This document shows positions 31,155 through 38,313 of a stretch of 49,306 bases of DNA, in pieces (position 1 is the first letter of the stretch; every line of letters starts with the position of its first letter). A model generated the notes under the pieces. That model was not told the origin of the DNA and ran no database searches. It saw only the letters and a program-made list of their open reading frames with translations. The DNA comes from an uncultured Mycoplasmatota bacterium (GTDB taxonomy: Bacteria; Bacillota_I; Bacilli_A; RF39; UBA660). A program made the position numbers and the translations under genes. The DNA is taken from NCBI GenBank assembly GCA_900551525.1, contig URWD01000005.1, positions 1 to 49,306 of the forward strand, given 5' to 3'.

Positions 31155-32263
31155 ATGAAGAACAAAACAAACAAAGAAAAAAGATAGTTTATTATTTAAT
31201 TGCATTTTTTGTAGGATGCTTAGCTATGTATGCTGTTGTGTACTTTTTCCCAACTAGTATAACTGAAAGTATTACTAAACTTGAAAAAGATGTTACAGTT
31301 ACTGATACAGGTATTGCTGATGCTGTGGAAAAGGTTTATGATGCTGTAGTGGTTGTATCTACTTATAAAGATCAAACCTTGATATCATCTGGTACAGGCT
31401 TTGTTTATAAAAAAGATGGTAATAACTATTATATTTTAACAAATCATCATGTTATTGATGGTGGTAATAAAGTTACAGTTACATTTACAAGTAAAGATGT
31501 TGAAGAAACTAAAATTGTAGGTTCAGACCAATATGCTGATATAGCTGTATTAAGTTTAGAAAGTTCAAAGGATTTAACTGTTGCTGAGCTTGGTAAGAGT
31601 GAAAATTTAAGAGTTGGTGATACAGCATTTGCAGTTGGCGCACCACTTGATACTGCTTATTCTTGGACTGTTACAAGAGGTATTGTTTCTGGTAAAGAAA
31701 GAGAAGTTGCTGTTTCCCTTAATAATTCTAGAAGCAATGACTATGTTATGAAAGTTTTGCAAACTGATGCAGCAATAAATTCAGGTAATAGTGGTGGACC
31801 TTTATGTAATAGTAATGGAGAAGTAATTGGTATTACATCACTTAAACTTGTAAGTAGTGGTGTTGAAGGTATGGGATTTGCTATTCCAATTGAAAATGCT
31901 ATTACTAAAGCTGAACAAATAATAAGTGGTGATTCATATGAATATCCATATTTAGGTATTCAAATGCTAGATATTACAGATGCTTATAGTTTATATCAAT
32001 ATTATGATTTAATTAAATCTTCGGGTCTTTCTAGTGGTGTTCTTGTTGCAAGTATAGAAAAAGGTAGTCCAGCTAGTAAAGCTAAATTTGAAAAAAATGA
32101 TATAATTACTAAAATAGATGGTAATGATATTAAGAATCTAGCTTATTTAAGATATTATTTATATCAACATAAAGTTGGAGATACTATTAAAGTTACAGTT
32201 TATAGAGATGGAAAAACTAAAGAATTAAGTGTTACTTTAGGAACAAATAAGCAAACAACATAG
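31151..32263 (+). CDS. HtrA/DegP-type membrane-anchored serine protease with PDZ domain
   Basis: A 370-aa S1C protease. A cytoplasmic N-terminus and one TM helix (about 13-33) anchor it; the trypsin-like domain carries His100 (TNHHVIDGG), Asp130 (YADIAVL) and Ser214 (GNSGGPL), and a PDZ domain spans about residues 265-365 (SGVLVASIEKGSPASKAKF). HtrA degrades misfolded exported proteins. It overlaps the Abi-like gene by 4 nt (ATGA), so its translation may depend on that upstream frame. Short 3' inverted sequence AAGCAAAC/GTTTGCTT lacks a T-run. Confidence 0.94.
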   Translation: MNEEQNKQRKKIVYYLIAFFVGCLAMYAVVYFFPTSITESITKLEKDVTVTDTGIADAVEKVYDAVVVVSTYKDQTLISSGTGFVYKKDGNNYYILTNHHVIDGGNKVTVTFTSKDVEETKIVGSDQYADIAVLSLESSKDLTVAELGKSENLRVGDTAFAVGAPLDTAYSWTVTRGIVSGKEREVAVSLNNSRSNDYVMKVLQTDAAINSGNSGGPLCNSNGEVIGITSLKLVSSGVEGMGFAIPIENAITKAEQIISGDSYEYPYLGIQMLDITDAYSLYQYYDLIKSSGLSSGVLVASIEKGSPASKAKFEKNDIITKIDGNDIKNLAYLRYYLYQHKVGDTIKVTVYRDGKTKELSVTLGTNKQTT

Positions 32264-32291
32264 TTTGCTTATTTAACTCTTTGGAGGGTAT

Positions 32292-32903
32292 ATGATATTA
32301 AAAAGATTTGTCGCATATTTAATTGATATTTTACTTGTTGGTTTTATTGCATCAGCTATTGCAAGTATTGATGTATTAAATCCTTATTATGATGATTATT
32401 TGGATGCTTATGATAAATTTAATGAAACATTAGATAGTATTGATGAAAGTAATGTAATAGAAATAGTTACAAGTAGTGATTTTACTGATGAATATAGAAG
32501 TGTTTTAAAGTATGGAGCATGTGCTTCGATAATTTCTGTTTCTTGTTATTTGCTTTATTTTGTTGGTTTTCAAAAATGGAATAAAAATCAAACTATTGGT
32601 AAGAAACTTATGAAAATTAAGGTTGTTAATAAAGATGGTAGTGATAATGTAAGTATTTGGAGATATGCCGTAAGAACAATATTTGCTTATAATTTGTTTT
32701 TTAATAGTTTAGGTATTTGTATAGCATTTTATTTCAGTGGAAAATCTTTCTTAATAACATTTATGGTTGTTAGTTTGCTGGGATATTTAATTACTTATGC
32801 TGGTTATTTAATGATTTTATTTAAGAAAGATGGAAGAGGTATTCATGATATGATTGGTGCTACTAAAGTTGTGGAGGTAAATAATGTCACTTGTGAAAGT
32901 TAG
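32292..32903 (+). CDS. RDD family membrane protein
   Basis: 203 aa with an N-terminal helix starting KRFVAYLIDILLVGFIASAI (the RDD motif Arg-Asp region), further TM helices around residues 75-95, 120-140 and 150-175, and the closing GRGIHDMIGATKVV typical of the family. An extracytoplasmic acidic loop lies between TM1 and TM2 (DYLDAYDKFNETLDSIDES). The function of RDD proteins is mostly unknown; some affect sodium or osmotic stress. GGAGG precedes ATG 32292. It overlaps the deacylase gene by 20 nt. Confidence 0.88.
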   Translation: MILKRFVAYLIDILLVGFIASAIASIDVLNPYYDDYLDAYDKFNETLDSIDESNVIEIVTSSDFTDEYRSVLKYGACASIISVSCYLLYFVGFQKWNKNQTIGKKLMKIKVVNKDGSDNVSIWRYAVRTIFAYNLFFNSLGICIAFYFSGKSFLITFMVVSLLGYLITYAGYLMILFKKDGRGIHDMIGATKVVEVNNVTCES

Positions 32904-33345
32904 GGAATATTTAAAACAATATGGAAAAGATAAAGAAATAATAGAGTTTAATGAGTCTAGTGCAACAGTTAGTGAAGCTGCACATGCTATTGGATGTGGT
33001 GAAGCAGATATTGCAAAAACTTTATCATATATAGTTGATGGTAAACCCATTTTAATTGTCATGGCTGGTGATAAAAGATGTGATAACCATAAATATAAAG
33101 CATATTTTCACGAAAAAGCTCATATGATACCAAAAGAAAATTTAGTGGAATTAATTGGTCATGAAGCTGGTGGTGTATGTCCATTCGGAGTAAATGAAGG
33201 TGTAGATATATATCTTGATGTATCTTTGAAGGAACATGAATTTGTGTATCCTGCTTGTGGAAGTACTAATAGCGCTATTAAGCTTTCTATTCAAGAATTG
33301 GAAAGGCTATCTAATTATAAAGAATGGATAGATGTGACAAATTAG
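32884..33345 (+). CDS. YbaK/ProX-type aminoacyl-tRNA deacylase
   Basis: A 153-aa YbaK-domain protein that hydrolyses mischarged tRNA, such as Cys-tRNA-Pro. Seen: VSEAAHAIGCGEADIAKTL, the conserved Lys in this helix (IAKT), PILIVMAGDKRCD, and the GHEAGGVCPFGV motif near residue 97. Length matches stand-alone YbaK/ProX enzymes. Specificity (Cys-tRNA-Pro versus Ala-tRNA-Pro) cannot be told. GGAGG lies 6 nt before ATG 32884. A terminator overlaps the stop. Confidence 0.92.
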   Translation: MSLVKVREYLKQYGKDKEIIEFNESSATVSEAAHAIGCGEADIAKTLSYIVDGKPILIVMAGDKRCDNHKYKAYFHEKAHMIPKENLVELIGHEAGGVCPFGVNEGVDIYLDVSLKEHEFVYPACGSTNSAIKLSIQELERLSNYKEWIDVTN

Positions 33346-33373
33346 AATTAGCTTTTATAGTTAGTTCTTTTTT
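33344..33373 (+). terminator. Terminator after the deacylase gene
   Basis: AGAATTAGCT (33344-33353) pairs with AGTTAGTTCT (33359-33368, two G-U pairs), then T-run. It overlaps the 3' end of the convergent XRE gene. Confidence 0.75.
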
Positions 33374-33600
33374 TCTAATATAGATTTTGAATAAGGTTTT
33401 CTTTCATCTGTTAAACCAAGTAAATAATCAATTGAAGTATTATAGTATTTTGCGAGTAATACCAATTTATCTATAGGAATAAGTCTTACTCCGGTTTCGT
33501 ATAAACTATATTGCTTTTGTGACATGTGTAAAACTTTTGCAATATCTTTTTGATATAAATCTTTATCTTGTCTTATTTCTTTAAGTCTTTCAATATTCAT
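33361..33600 (-). CDS. XRE family transcriptional regulator
   Basis: A 79-aa Cro/cI-type helix-turn-helix protein: LKEIRQDKDLYQKDIAKVLH, MSQKQYSLYETGVRLIPIDK (recognition helix region) and LVLLAKYYNTSIDYLLGLTD, the usual end of this domain. No ligand domain. GAGGTG precedes the ATG on the minus strand. It is divergent from the Hint-domain gene; palindromes built on CTCAATTGAG lie in both promoters, so it probably represses both itself and that gene. Confidence 0.93.
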   Translation of the reverse strand: MNIERLKEIRQDKDLYQKDIAKVLHMSQKQYSLYETGVRLIPIDKLVLLAKYYNTSIDYLLGLTDERKPYSKSILEKKN

Positions 33601-33616
33601 GTTTTACACCTCGCTG

Positions 33617-33646
33617 ATTATATTTTCTCATATCCTCAAATGGTAA
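33617..33646 (-). promoter_or_regulatory. Candidate promoter of the XRE regulator (minus strand)
   Basis: On the minus strand TTACCA (33646-33641) and TATAAT (33622-33617) with an 18-nt spacer. The TATCCTCAA half-site (33631-33639) sits within the spacer. Confidence 0.55.
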
Positions 33647-33705
33647 TATTGACAATACCCTCAATTGAGGATATAATTAATTTATAATATACTCAATTGA
33701 GGGTA
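33631..33705. promoter_or_regulatory. Operator array for the XRE regulator
   Basis: Two palindromes, TACCCTCAATTGAGGATA (33656-33673) and TATACTCAATTGAGGGTA (33688-33705), share the core CTCAATTGAG and are centred 32 bp apart (about three helical turns). A half-site TATCCTCAA lies at 33631-33639. The first palindrome spans the -35/-10 spacer, the second lies just downstream of the -10, positions that would block RNA polymerase. Confidence 0.85.
33649..33677 (+). promoter_or_regulatory. Promoter of the Hint-domain gene
   Basis: Perfect TTGACA (33649-33654) and TATAAT (33672-33677), 17-nt spacer. A palindromic operator fills the spacer. Confidence 0.85.
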
Positions 33706-33717
33706 TGGAGGTAATAC

Positions 33718-35388
33718 ATGAAGAAGATATATAAATTTAGTTTATTTATTTTGATACTACTTATTGGTTATTCGTTAGGTAAAATCAATAATATGAATGA
33801 TGTTTATGAAGAAGGAAAAATTCAAAGTCCTAAAAAAAATACTAATATGCTTTCAATGATGCTTGAAACAGATGCAGGTTCAGGAAATTATGAAATGACA
33901 ACTAGAGATACTTGGCCAACAAGTGGGTATAAATTCAATTCAACATTATCAAAATGTGAAAATGGTGGAGAACTATCATGGGATAATGAAAATAAAAGAG
34001 TTTTGATGTCTGGAAATATGTCAGATAAATGTTATGTTTATTTTGATATAGCTGTTCTTAATCTTTCTTTGGACAATTACATTTTCAATTGGGAATCAGT
34101 TGATGGCGCATCATCTTATCAAATATATAGTAATGGAGAGTTGTTAACTACTACAAATAATACAAGTGCAGAAATATATGGTTATTATAATGAACCTGGA
34201 ACTTATAACATCAATGTTAAAGCCTTGGATAGTGCTAATCAAGTAATACTTGATAGTAATGTTATTGCTTATAGTTTGGAAAAAACAACAGTAGAATTGC
34301 CTAGCGATTTTAATAAAATTAATAGTAATTATGTTATGGCGTGCGGAAATCATTTTGATGATTGTACTTCTTCAAATGATGGTGTGTATTTTTATAACAG
34401 CCTTATTAAAACAGTTACTGCTTCACAAAAGAATAATATTTTATTTGAAAATAATAATTATAAAATAAATATAATAGATTTTAACGACTATTTAAATAAA
34501 ACTAATAATCGGTGGAAGAGAGCGAGTGCTGTCGGCGATATAGTAATAAGATATAAAGTGAGTTTGCCAGTGGATTATTGTTTTACTTCCGCTTCTTGTA
34601 GTAATTATGCTTTGGAAAATATGAATATTATGGTTAATGGCGGAAAGGTTTATTTTTCTGATAATACGTTTGTTGTTGAAAACGTGAGTTCAGGTGATAT
34701 TTTATATATATGGGCTTTTCAATTAATTGAACCAGGAAAAATTCCTGCTGATTGGAAAATTTTAGGTGCAAGGTTTATCTGTCTTTCTTCAAATACTGAT
34801 GTTTACGTTTATGATAAAAAGAAAAAGAAATTTAAAAAGAAGAAAATTAGTGAAGTTGATTATGATGATGAAATATTATGTTGGGACTTTGATAATGGTG
34901 AATTTGCTATAGCTAAACCTATTTGGATTAAAAAGTGTGAACAAACAAATAAATATAACTTACTTAAATTTAGTGATGGAAGTAGTTTAGAAACAATTAA
35001 TCAACACAGAATATTTAATGTAGAAAAAGGTATGTTTACTTATCCAATGAGTGATGATACACCGATTGGAACAACAACATTTAATAGTAAAGGCGAATAT
35101 GTTAAATTGGTAAGTAAAGAAGTAATTGAAAAACCAATAGATTATTATAATGTAATGACAGAATATCATATTAATTTATTTGCAAATGATATACTTACAT
35201 CCTGTAGATTAAGTAATATGTATAAAGTTAAGAATATGAAATATGAATATAATAAAAAAAGAAATAATGAATATGATTTATCTAAATATGATGAAAAGTT
35301 AGTAAACGGACTTAGATTAAGAGAGCAAGATATAGAAGAAACTAAGTTAAAATCTTATGTTGATAATATGCTTAGATTAATGAAATGA
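33718..35388 (+). CDS. Secreted or membrane-anchored protein with C-terminal Hint (Hedgehog/intein) domain
   Basis: 556 aa. A hydrophobic N-terminus (about 6-21) serves as signal or anchor. A Cys-paired module follows (WPTSGYKFNSTLSKCENGG ... MSGNMSDKCYVYFD, residues 66-110), then an Fn3-like segment (about 112-190) and a region with paired Cys (209, 216; 288, 294). From Cys355 a Hint domain starts: ARFICLSSNTDVYVYD, a Lys-rich loop (366-376), GDxV-like DDEILCW, a block-B-like LETINQHRIF with His430, and the block-F-like DYYNVMTEYHINLFAND at about 475-491. The usual C-terminal His-Asn is replaced by ILTS-Cys496. A 60-aa charged tail follows. It is under the XRE operators. Substrate and role unknown. 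Confidence 0.8.
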   Translation: MKKIYKFSLFILILLIGYSLGKINNMNDVYEEGKIQSPKKNTNMLSMMLETDAGSGNYEMTTRDTWPTSGYKFNSTLSKCENGGELSWDNENKRVLMSGNMSDKCYVYFDIAVLNLSLDNYIFNWESVDGASSYQIYSNGELLTTTNNTSAEIYGYYNEPGTYNINVKALDSANQVILDSNVIAYSLEKTTVELPSDFNKINSNYVMACGNHFDDCTSSNDGVYFYNSLIKTVTASQKNNILFENNNYKINIIDFNDYLNKTNNRWKRASAVGDIVIRYKVSLPVDYCFTSASCSNYALENMNIMVNGGKVYFSDNTFVVENVSSGDILYIWAFQLIEPGKIPADWKILGARFICLSSNTDVYVYDKKKKKFKKKKISEVDYDDEILCWDFDNGEFAIAKPIWIKKCEQTNKYNLLKFSDGSSLETINQHRIFNVEKGMFTYPMSDDTPIGTTTFNSKGEYVKLVSKEVIEKPIDYYNVMTEYHINLFANDILTSCRLSNMYKVKNMKYEYNKKRNNEYDLSKYDEKLVNGLRLREQDIEETKLKSYVDNMLRLMK

Positions 35389-35389
35389 T

Positions 35390-35421
35390 AAAACCAGCAA
35401 GTTTAAATACTTGCTGGTTTT
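35390..35421. terminator. Bidirectional terminator between the Hint and CFI-box genes
   Basis: AAAACCAGCAAGT (35390-35402) and ACTTGCTGGTTTT (35409-35421) are exact complements, with A's and T's on both sides. Confidence 0.92.
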
Positions 35422-35966
35422 AGTCTTATTCTTGCTTTACCTAGTTCTTCATCAGGTGTTTTTAATGTGTAATCCAAATGTGCATCATTTAATGCATAGC
35501 TAAATCTGTTTTTAAGTATATTTACCATGTTTGTGTATACTTGAATAGCATTTTCATAACGATTTTGCTTAATTAAATCATAGCATGGAAGTATGTAGTT
35601 GTGTGCTAAAATAATGGAATCAATTATTGGGCAATTTGCTAATTCATGACTTATTACGGGCCCAATAAAGTCATATTCTTGAAGTAATGCTCTTCCTTCT
35701 TTTGTTTTCTTTAAATAATTTTCTCTGATAAATCTTAATGTTTGTAATACCTCGCAATTGTCTTCGTATCCAAGAATTTCACATACTATTGTAGTTATAA
35801 AACAACCGGATGGCGTGTATCCTCCTTCAAGTTTTTTTACGTAGCTATAGCATGCTTTTTCACTTGCATCTTTATATTTGCAAGTTTCTGTACAGTAACA
35901 CCTATCTCCCCAGTATTCTTTTTGATTTTTGTCAAAATGTGCGCAATTTCCGCAGTAATCTGCCAT
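35403..35966 (-). CDS. Cys-rich protein with CFI-box domain
   Basis: 187 aa. The N-terminal third is a Cys cluster (CGNCAHF, RCYCTETCKY, ACYSYV), likely a zinc- or cluster-binding module. It is followed by GCFITTIVCEILGYEDNCEVLQ and LRFIRENYLKKTKEGRALL, the CFI-box domain, named for its Cys-Phe-Ile start and the LRxFRD-like helix. The C-terminal part is helical with no known motif. No membrane segment is seen. The function of CFI-box proteins is not established. GGGGGAA precedes the ATG on the minus strand. Confidence 0.8.
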   Translation of the reverse strand: MADYCGNCAHFDKNQKEYWGDRCYCTETCKYKDASEKACYSYVKKLEGGYTPSGCFITTIVCEILGYEDNCEVLQTLRFIRENYLKKTKEGRALLQEYDFIGPVISHELANCPIIDSIILAHNYILPCYDLIKQNRYENAIQVYTNMVNILKNRFSYALNDAHLDYTLKTPDEELGKARIRLKPASI

Positions 35967-35999
35967 TTTATTATTCCCCCTTTTTTTTGAGTAATATAT

Positions 36000-36027
36000 A
36001 TTATAGTCATTTTTTTAAAAAAGTCAA
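36000..36027 (-). promoter_or_regulatory. Promoter of the CFI-box gene (minus strand)
   Basis: On the minus strand TTGACT (36027-36022) and TATAAT (36005-36000), 16-nt spacer. Confidence 0.75.
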
Positions 36028-36047
36028 GCTTTTTTATTGTAAGGTAC

Positions 36048-36077
36048 TTGACAATTTTTATTTAATGTATTAACATT
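36048..36077 (+). promoter_or_regulatory. Promoter and candidate MarR operator
   Basis: TTGACA (36048-36053) and TAACAT (36071-36076), 17-nt spacer. An inverted repeat AATGT-ATTA-ACATT (36064-36077) overlaps the -10, a placement suited to autorepression by the MarR protein. Confidence 0.6.
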
Positions 36078-36094
36078 GTATGGCGGTGGTAGAA

Positions 36095-36547
36095 ATGGAA
36101 GATAAATTACTTTATAATTTACATTTGTTAAATAAGCTTATTGCAAGAGAATTTATTTGTAATAATAAAGATTTATTTTGTGGTGATCCAAGTGCAACAC
36201 AGATGATTATTATGAATTATATTTTAAATCATCAAAATGAAGATATTTATCAAAAAGATTTAGAAGAAGCACTTCATTTAAGAAGAGCCACTGTTTCTGG
36301 AGTCCTTCAAACCATGGAAAAGCATGAGTTAATTGAAAGAGTTTTGTGTGATAATGATGTTAGATGTAAGAAAATTATTTTAAAAGAAAAAGCTAAGAAA
36401 ATGTTTGATGTTAAAAAAATGGAATTTTTTAAATTAGAGGAAGTTATTAAAAAAGGTTTAAGTGATGAAGAAATTGAAATATTTTGTCATATAATAGAGA
36501 GTATGCAAAATAATATAAATGAGTATGCAAAGAGAAGAAAGGATTAA
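36095..36547 (+). CDS. MarR family transcriptional regulator
   Basis: 150-aa winged-helix regulator: DLEEALHLRRATVSGVLQTMEKHELIERV is the HTH, and the following CDNDVRCKKIILKEKAKKMF the wing. ATG 36095 is chosen because GGCGGTGGT precedes it and an in-frame ATG at 36080 would sit next to the -10. It lies 2 nt before a two-gene ABC exporter. MarR followed by two ABC genes is a common multidrug-efflux arrangement, with MarR as the ligand-sensing repressor. Confidence 0.93.
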   Translation: MEDKLLYNLHLLNKLIAREFICNNKDLFCGDPSATQMIIMNYILNHQNEDIYQKDLEEALHLRRATVSGVLQTMEKHELIERVLCDNDVRCKKIILKEKAKKMFDVKKMEFFKLEEVIKKGLSDEEIEIFCHIIESMQNNINEYAKRRKD

Positions 36548-36549
36548 TT

Positions 36550-38313
36550 ATGTTTAAATTATTAAAAAGTTTTAGAAAAAAAGAATGGTTAATTACTATA
36601 GTCAGCGTTTGTTTAATAGTTATGCAAGTGTGGCTTGAATTAAAGATGCCTGATTATATGTCAAAAGTTACTATTTTGGTGCAAACTGAAGGAAGTAAAA
36701 TGTCCGACATTTTAATAAATGGTGGGTACATGCTTTTGTGTGCTTTTGGTAGCTTAGTTGGGGCAGTTATTGTTGGTTATTTAATTGCTTTGTTGTCTGC
36801 AGGGTTTTCTAAAGAACTTAGAGGTAAACTATTTAGAAAAGTAGAAGAAATGTCTATGAGTGAAGTGAAAGAGTTTTCAACTAATAGTTTGATTACGAGA
36901 ACTACGAATGATATTACACAAGTAGAAATGTTTGTGGGATTTGGTTTACAATTATTAATTAAAGCTCCGGTTACTGCTATTTGGGCTATAACTAAAATTC
37001 TTAATAAAAGTTGGGAATGGAGTGTGGTAACATCTGTTGCTGTAGTTATTTTACTTGTTGTAATTGGTATTTTAACTATTATTGTGCTACCTAAATTTAA
37101 GATTGTACAAAAGTTAACAGATAAATTAAATGAAGTTACAAGAGAAAATTTAACTGGTATAAGAGTAGTTAGAGCATTTAATGCGGAAGACTATCAAGAA
37201 AAGAAATTTAAAAATGTAAATAATGATTTAACTAATTTACAATTGTTTAATCAAAAATCAATGTCAATTATGTCACCAGTTATGTATTTAATTATGTATA
37301 TGTTAACACTTGTTATATATTTTATTGGGGCTTATCTTATTAAGGATGCCATAATGGCTGATAAAATAGCATTATTTGGTGATATGGTAGTATTTTCATC
37401 TTATGCAATGCAAATTATTATGTCATTCTTGATGCTTGCTATGATATTTATGATTTTACCAAGAGCAGAGGTTTCTGCATCTAGAATTAATGAAGTTCTT
37501 GATACCAATATTAGTGTTAAAGATGGTAATGTAGAAACTAAAAAAGAAGTTGGTACAATTGAATTTAAAAATGTTTCGTTTAAATATCCTGATGCCGAAG
37601 AGTATGTTTTAAGAAATATATCGTTTAAGGCAAATAAAGGAGATACTATTGCATTTATTGGTTCAACTGGTTCAGGTAAATCAACTTTAGTTAATTTGGT
37701 TGTAAGATTTTATGATGTTACTGAAGGAGAAATACTTGTTGATGGTATAAATATTAAAGATTATAAACTTGAATATTTATATAAATTAATTGGCTATGTG
37801 CCTCAGAAGGCAGTTATGTTTAATGGAACAGTTAATTCTAATATTGCTTATGGAGACGCTAAAGAAGTAATAACTGATAAAGCAGTAAAGGAAGCAGCAA
37901 AAGTTGCACAAGCAGATGATTTTGTGTCAAAAATGGATGATGGATATGCATCTCATATAGCTCAAGGTGGTACGAATGTTTCTGGGGGTCAAAAACAAAG
38001 ACTTGCTATTGCACGTGCTATAGCTAAAAATCCTGAAATATATATTTTTGATGACTCATTTTCTGCTTTAGATTATAAAACTGATGCTGTTCTTCGTGAA
38101 GAATTAAAGAAATATACAAAGGATGCAACTAGTTTAATAGTTGCTCAAAGAATTGGTACAATAATGAATGCTGATAAAATAATAGTTCTTGATAATGGAA
38201 CATCTGTAGGTGTTGGTACACATGAAGAATTATTAAAGAGTTGTGAAGTTTATAAAGAAATTGCTTTATCACAACTTTCAAAGGAGGAATTAGATAATGC
38301 CAAGACCAAATAG
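36550..38313 (+). CDS. ABC exporter half-transporter with degenerate catalytic Walker B
   Basis: 587 aa with six TM helices in the first 310 residues and an ATPase domain. Walker A is GSTGSGKST, signature VSGGQKQRL, Walker B YIFDDSFSALD, where the catalytic Glu is Asp, and the H-loop His reads VAQRIG (Gln). This is the degenerate-site half of heterodimeric exporters such as BmrCD/LmrCD. It overlaps the second half-transporter by 17 nt, so the two form one complex. Confidence 0.94.
   Translation: MFKLLKSFRKKEWLITIVSVCLIVMQVWLELKMPDYMSKVTILVQTEGSKMSDILINGGYMLLCAFGSLVGAVIVGYLIALLSAGFSKELRGKLFRKVEEMSMSEVKEFSTNSLITRTTNDITQVEMFVGFGLQLLIKAPVTAIWAITKILNKSWEWSVVTSVAVVILLVVIGILTIIVLPKFKIVQKLTDKLNEVTRENLTGIRVVRAFNAEDYQEKKFKNVNNDLTNLQLFNQKSMSIMSPVMYLIMYMLTLVIYFIGAYLIKDAIMADKIALFGDMVVFSSYAMQIIMSFLMLAMIFMILPRAEVSASRINEVLDTNISVKDGNVETKKEVGTIEFKNVSFKYPDAEEYVLRNISFKANKGDTIAFIGSTGSGKSTLVNLVVRFYDVTEGEILVDGINIKDYKLEYLYKLIGYVPQKAVMFNGTVNSNIAYGDAKEVITDKAVKEAAKVAQADDFVSKMDDGYASHIAQGGTNVSGGQKQRLAIARAIAKNPEIYIFDDSFSALDYKTDAVLREELKKYTKDATSLIVAQRIGTIMNADKIIVLDNGTSVGVGTHEELLKSCEVYKEIALSQLSKEELDNAKTK

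Noticed and set aside
32255..32280. Terminator after htrA
   Set aside because: AAGCAAAC/GTTTGCTT can pair, but no T-run follows and the next gene starts 28 nt later.
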